Shown: positions 63,762 through 64,000 of the stretch, in pieces
Layout of the letters: the number at the start of each line of letters is the position of its first letter
Position numbering within the stretch: the stretch's first letter is position 1
Assembly (NCBI RefSeq): GCF_027172205.1
Contig: NC_070606.1
Location: 50,620,501 to 50,684,500, forward strand
Direction: 5' to 3'
DNA: 64,000 bases
Source of the DNA: Podarcis raffonei
Taxonomy: Eukaryota; Chordata; Lepidosauria; Squamata; Lacertidae
Program-made: the position numbers and the translations under genes
Notes under the pieces: model-generated
Databases searched by the model: none
What the model saw: only the letters and a program-made list of their open reading frames with translations
What the model was told of the DNA's origin: nothing

Positions 63762-63945
63762 TTAGGAATACAGGAAGGTGTTTTAAGCTGAGTCAGACCA
63801 TTGGTTCATCTAGCTGATTGGCTGAGGCTCTCCAGGATTTCAGTCAAGAGTTTCCCCTAGCTCTACCTGGATATGCTGGAACTGAACATGGGATCTCTTG
63901 CATGCAAGGCTCATGCTCTACCATTGAGTTACTGCCCTTCCCTAA
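63762..63945 (-). repeat. tRNA-derived SINE, minus strand
   Basis: The tail (AGCTGAGTCAGACCATTGG) is at the left and the tRNA-like head (CTCTACCATTGAGTTACTGC) at the right. Nearly full length; same family as 8641. Confidence 0.75.
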
Positions 63946-64000
63946 AGGGAACTTACTTCGAGTAGACATGCAAAGGATTGTGCTGTAAGTCATTTGCAAG

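Larger units (their letters stand above)
50610..64000. other. Probable CCDC172-like intron and upstream sequence
   Basis: Apart from the repeats listed, this stretch is AT-rich with no exon I can support. A minus-strand frame at 63396-63662 is open for about 85 codons (RFIDKYNYLF and neighbours) but has no convincing splice sites and no recognised domain. Confidence 0.45.

Overview
This is vertebrate nuclear DNA, almost certainly from a squamate reptile, and most likely a lizard. It holds full-length tRNA-derived Sauria-type SINEs (about 23.95, 38.6 and 61.6 kb), BovB (RTE) LINE 3' ends with clear target-site duplications (35.2, 43.1 and 56.8 kb), many palindromic hAT-like and mariner-like MITEs, and genes with long introns. 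There are no bacterial-style operons. The long open frames are transposon remnants. The host genes are split into short exons that have to be read from splice sites and family motifs.

Region 1 (about 2.4-22.9 kb, minus strand): one complete host gene of the pancreatic lipase family, closest by eye to PNLIPRP3. I could place all 13 coding exons (22671 down to 2982). All junctions are GT-AG and the phases agree at every join, giving a 476-residue secreted lipase. It has a signal peptide, the Ser-Asp-His triad, six conserved disulfide pairs and a C-terminal PLAT domain. A TATA-like box lies upstream and an AATAAA signal downstream. Its introns carry a copia LTR retroelement fossil nested in a hAT-type transposon (4293-7681), an LTR-like repeat (about 12.1-12.9 kb), several MITEs, SINEs and a tail-to-tail pair of L2/CR1-like LINE ends (20.3-21.4 kb).

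Region 2 (about 22.9-50.5 kb): the interval between the lipase and the next gene. It is filled by SINEs, MITEs, a second LTR-like repeat, two BovB copies and unannotated sequence. No confident host exon was found.

Region 3 (about 50.5-64 kb): one exon of a coiled-coil gene on the minus strand (50522-50609) closely resembles the C-terminal part of CCDC172. In human, CCDC172 is the upstream neighbour of PNLIPRP3 in the same orientation, so the window preserves that gene order. The remaining exons were not recognised. The rest looks like intron and repeats.

The two host genes are not functionally linked; they are syntenic neighbours. I saw no operon-like, CRISPR-like or otherwise new multi-gene system. 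The most notable features are the complete lipase gene with a small insertion between its catalytic Ser and Asp, the nested copia-in-hAT unit, and the BovB/Sauria SINE partnership.
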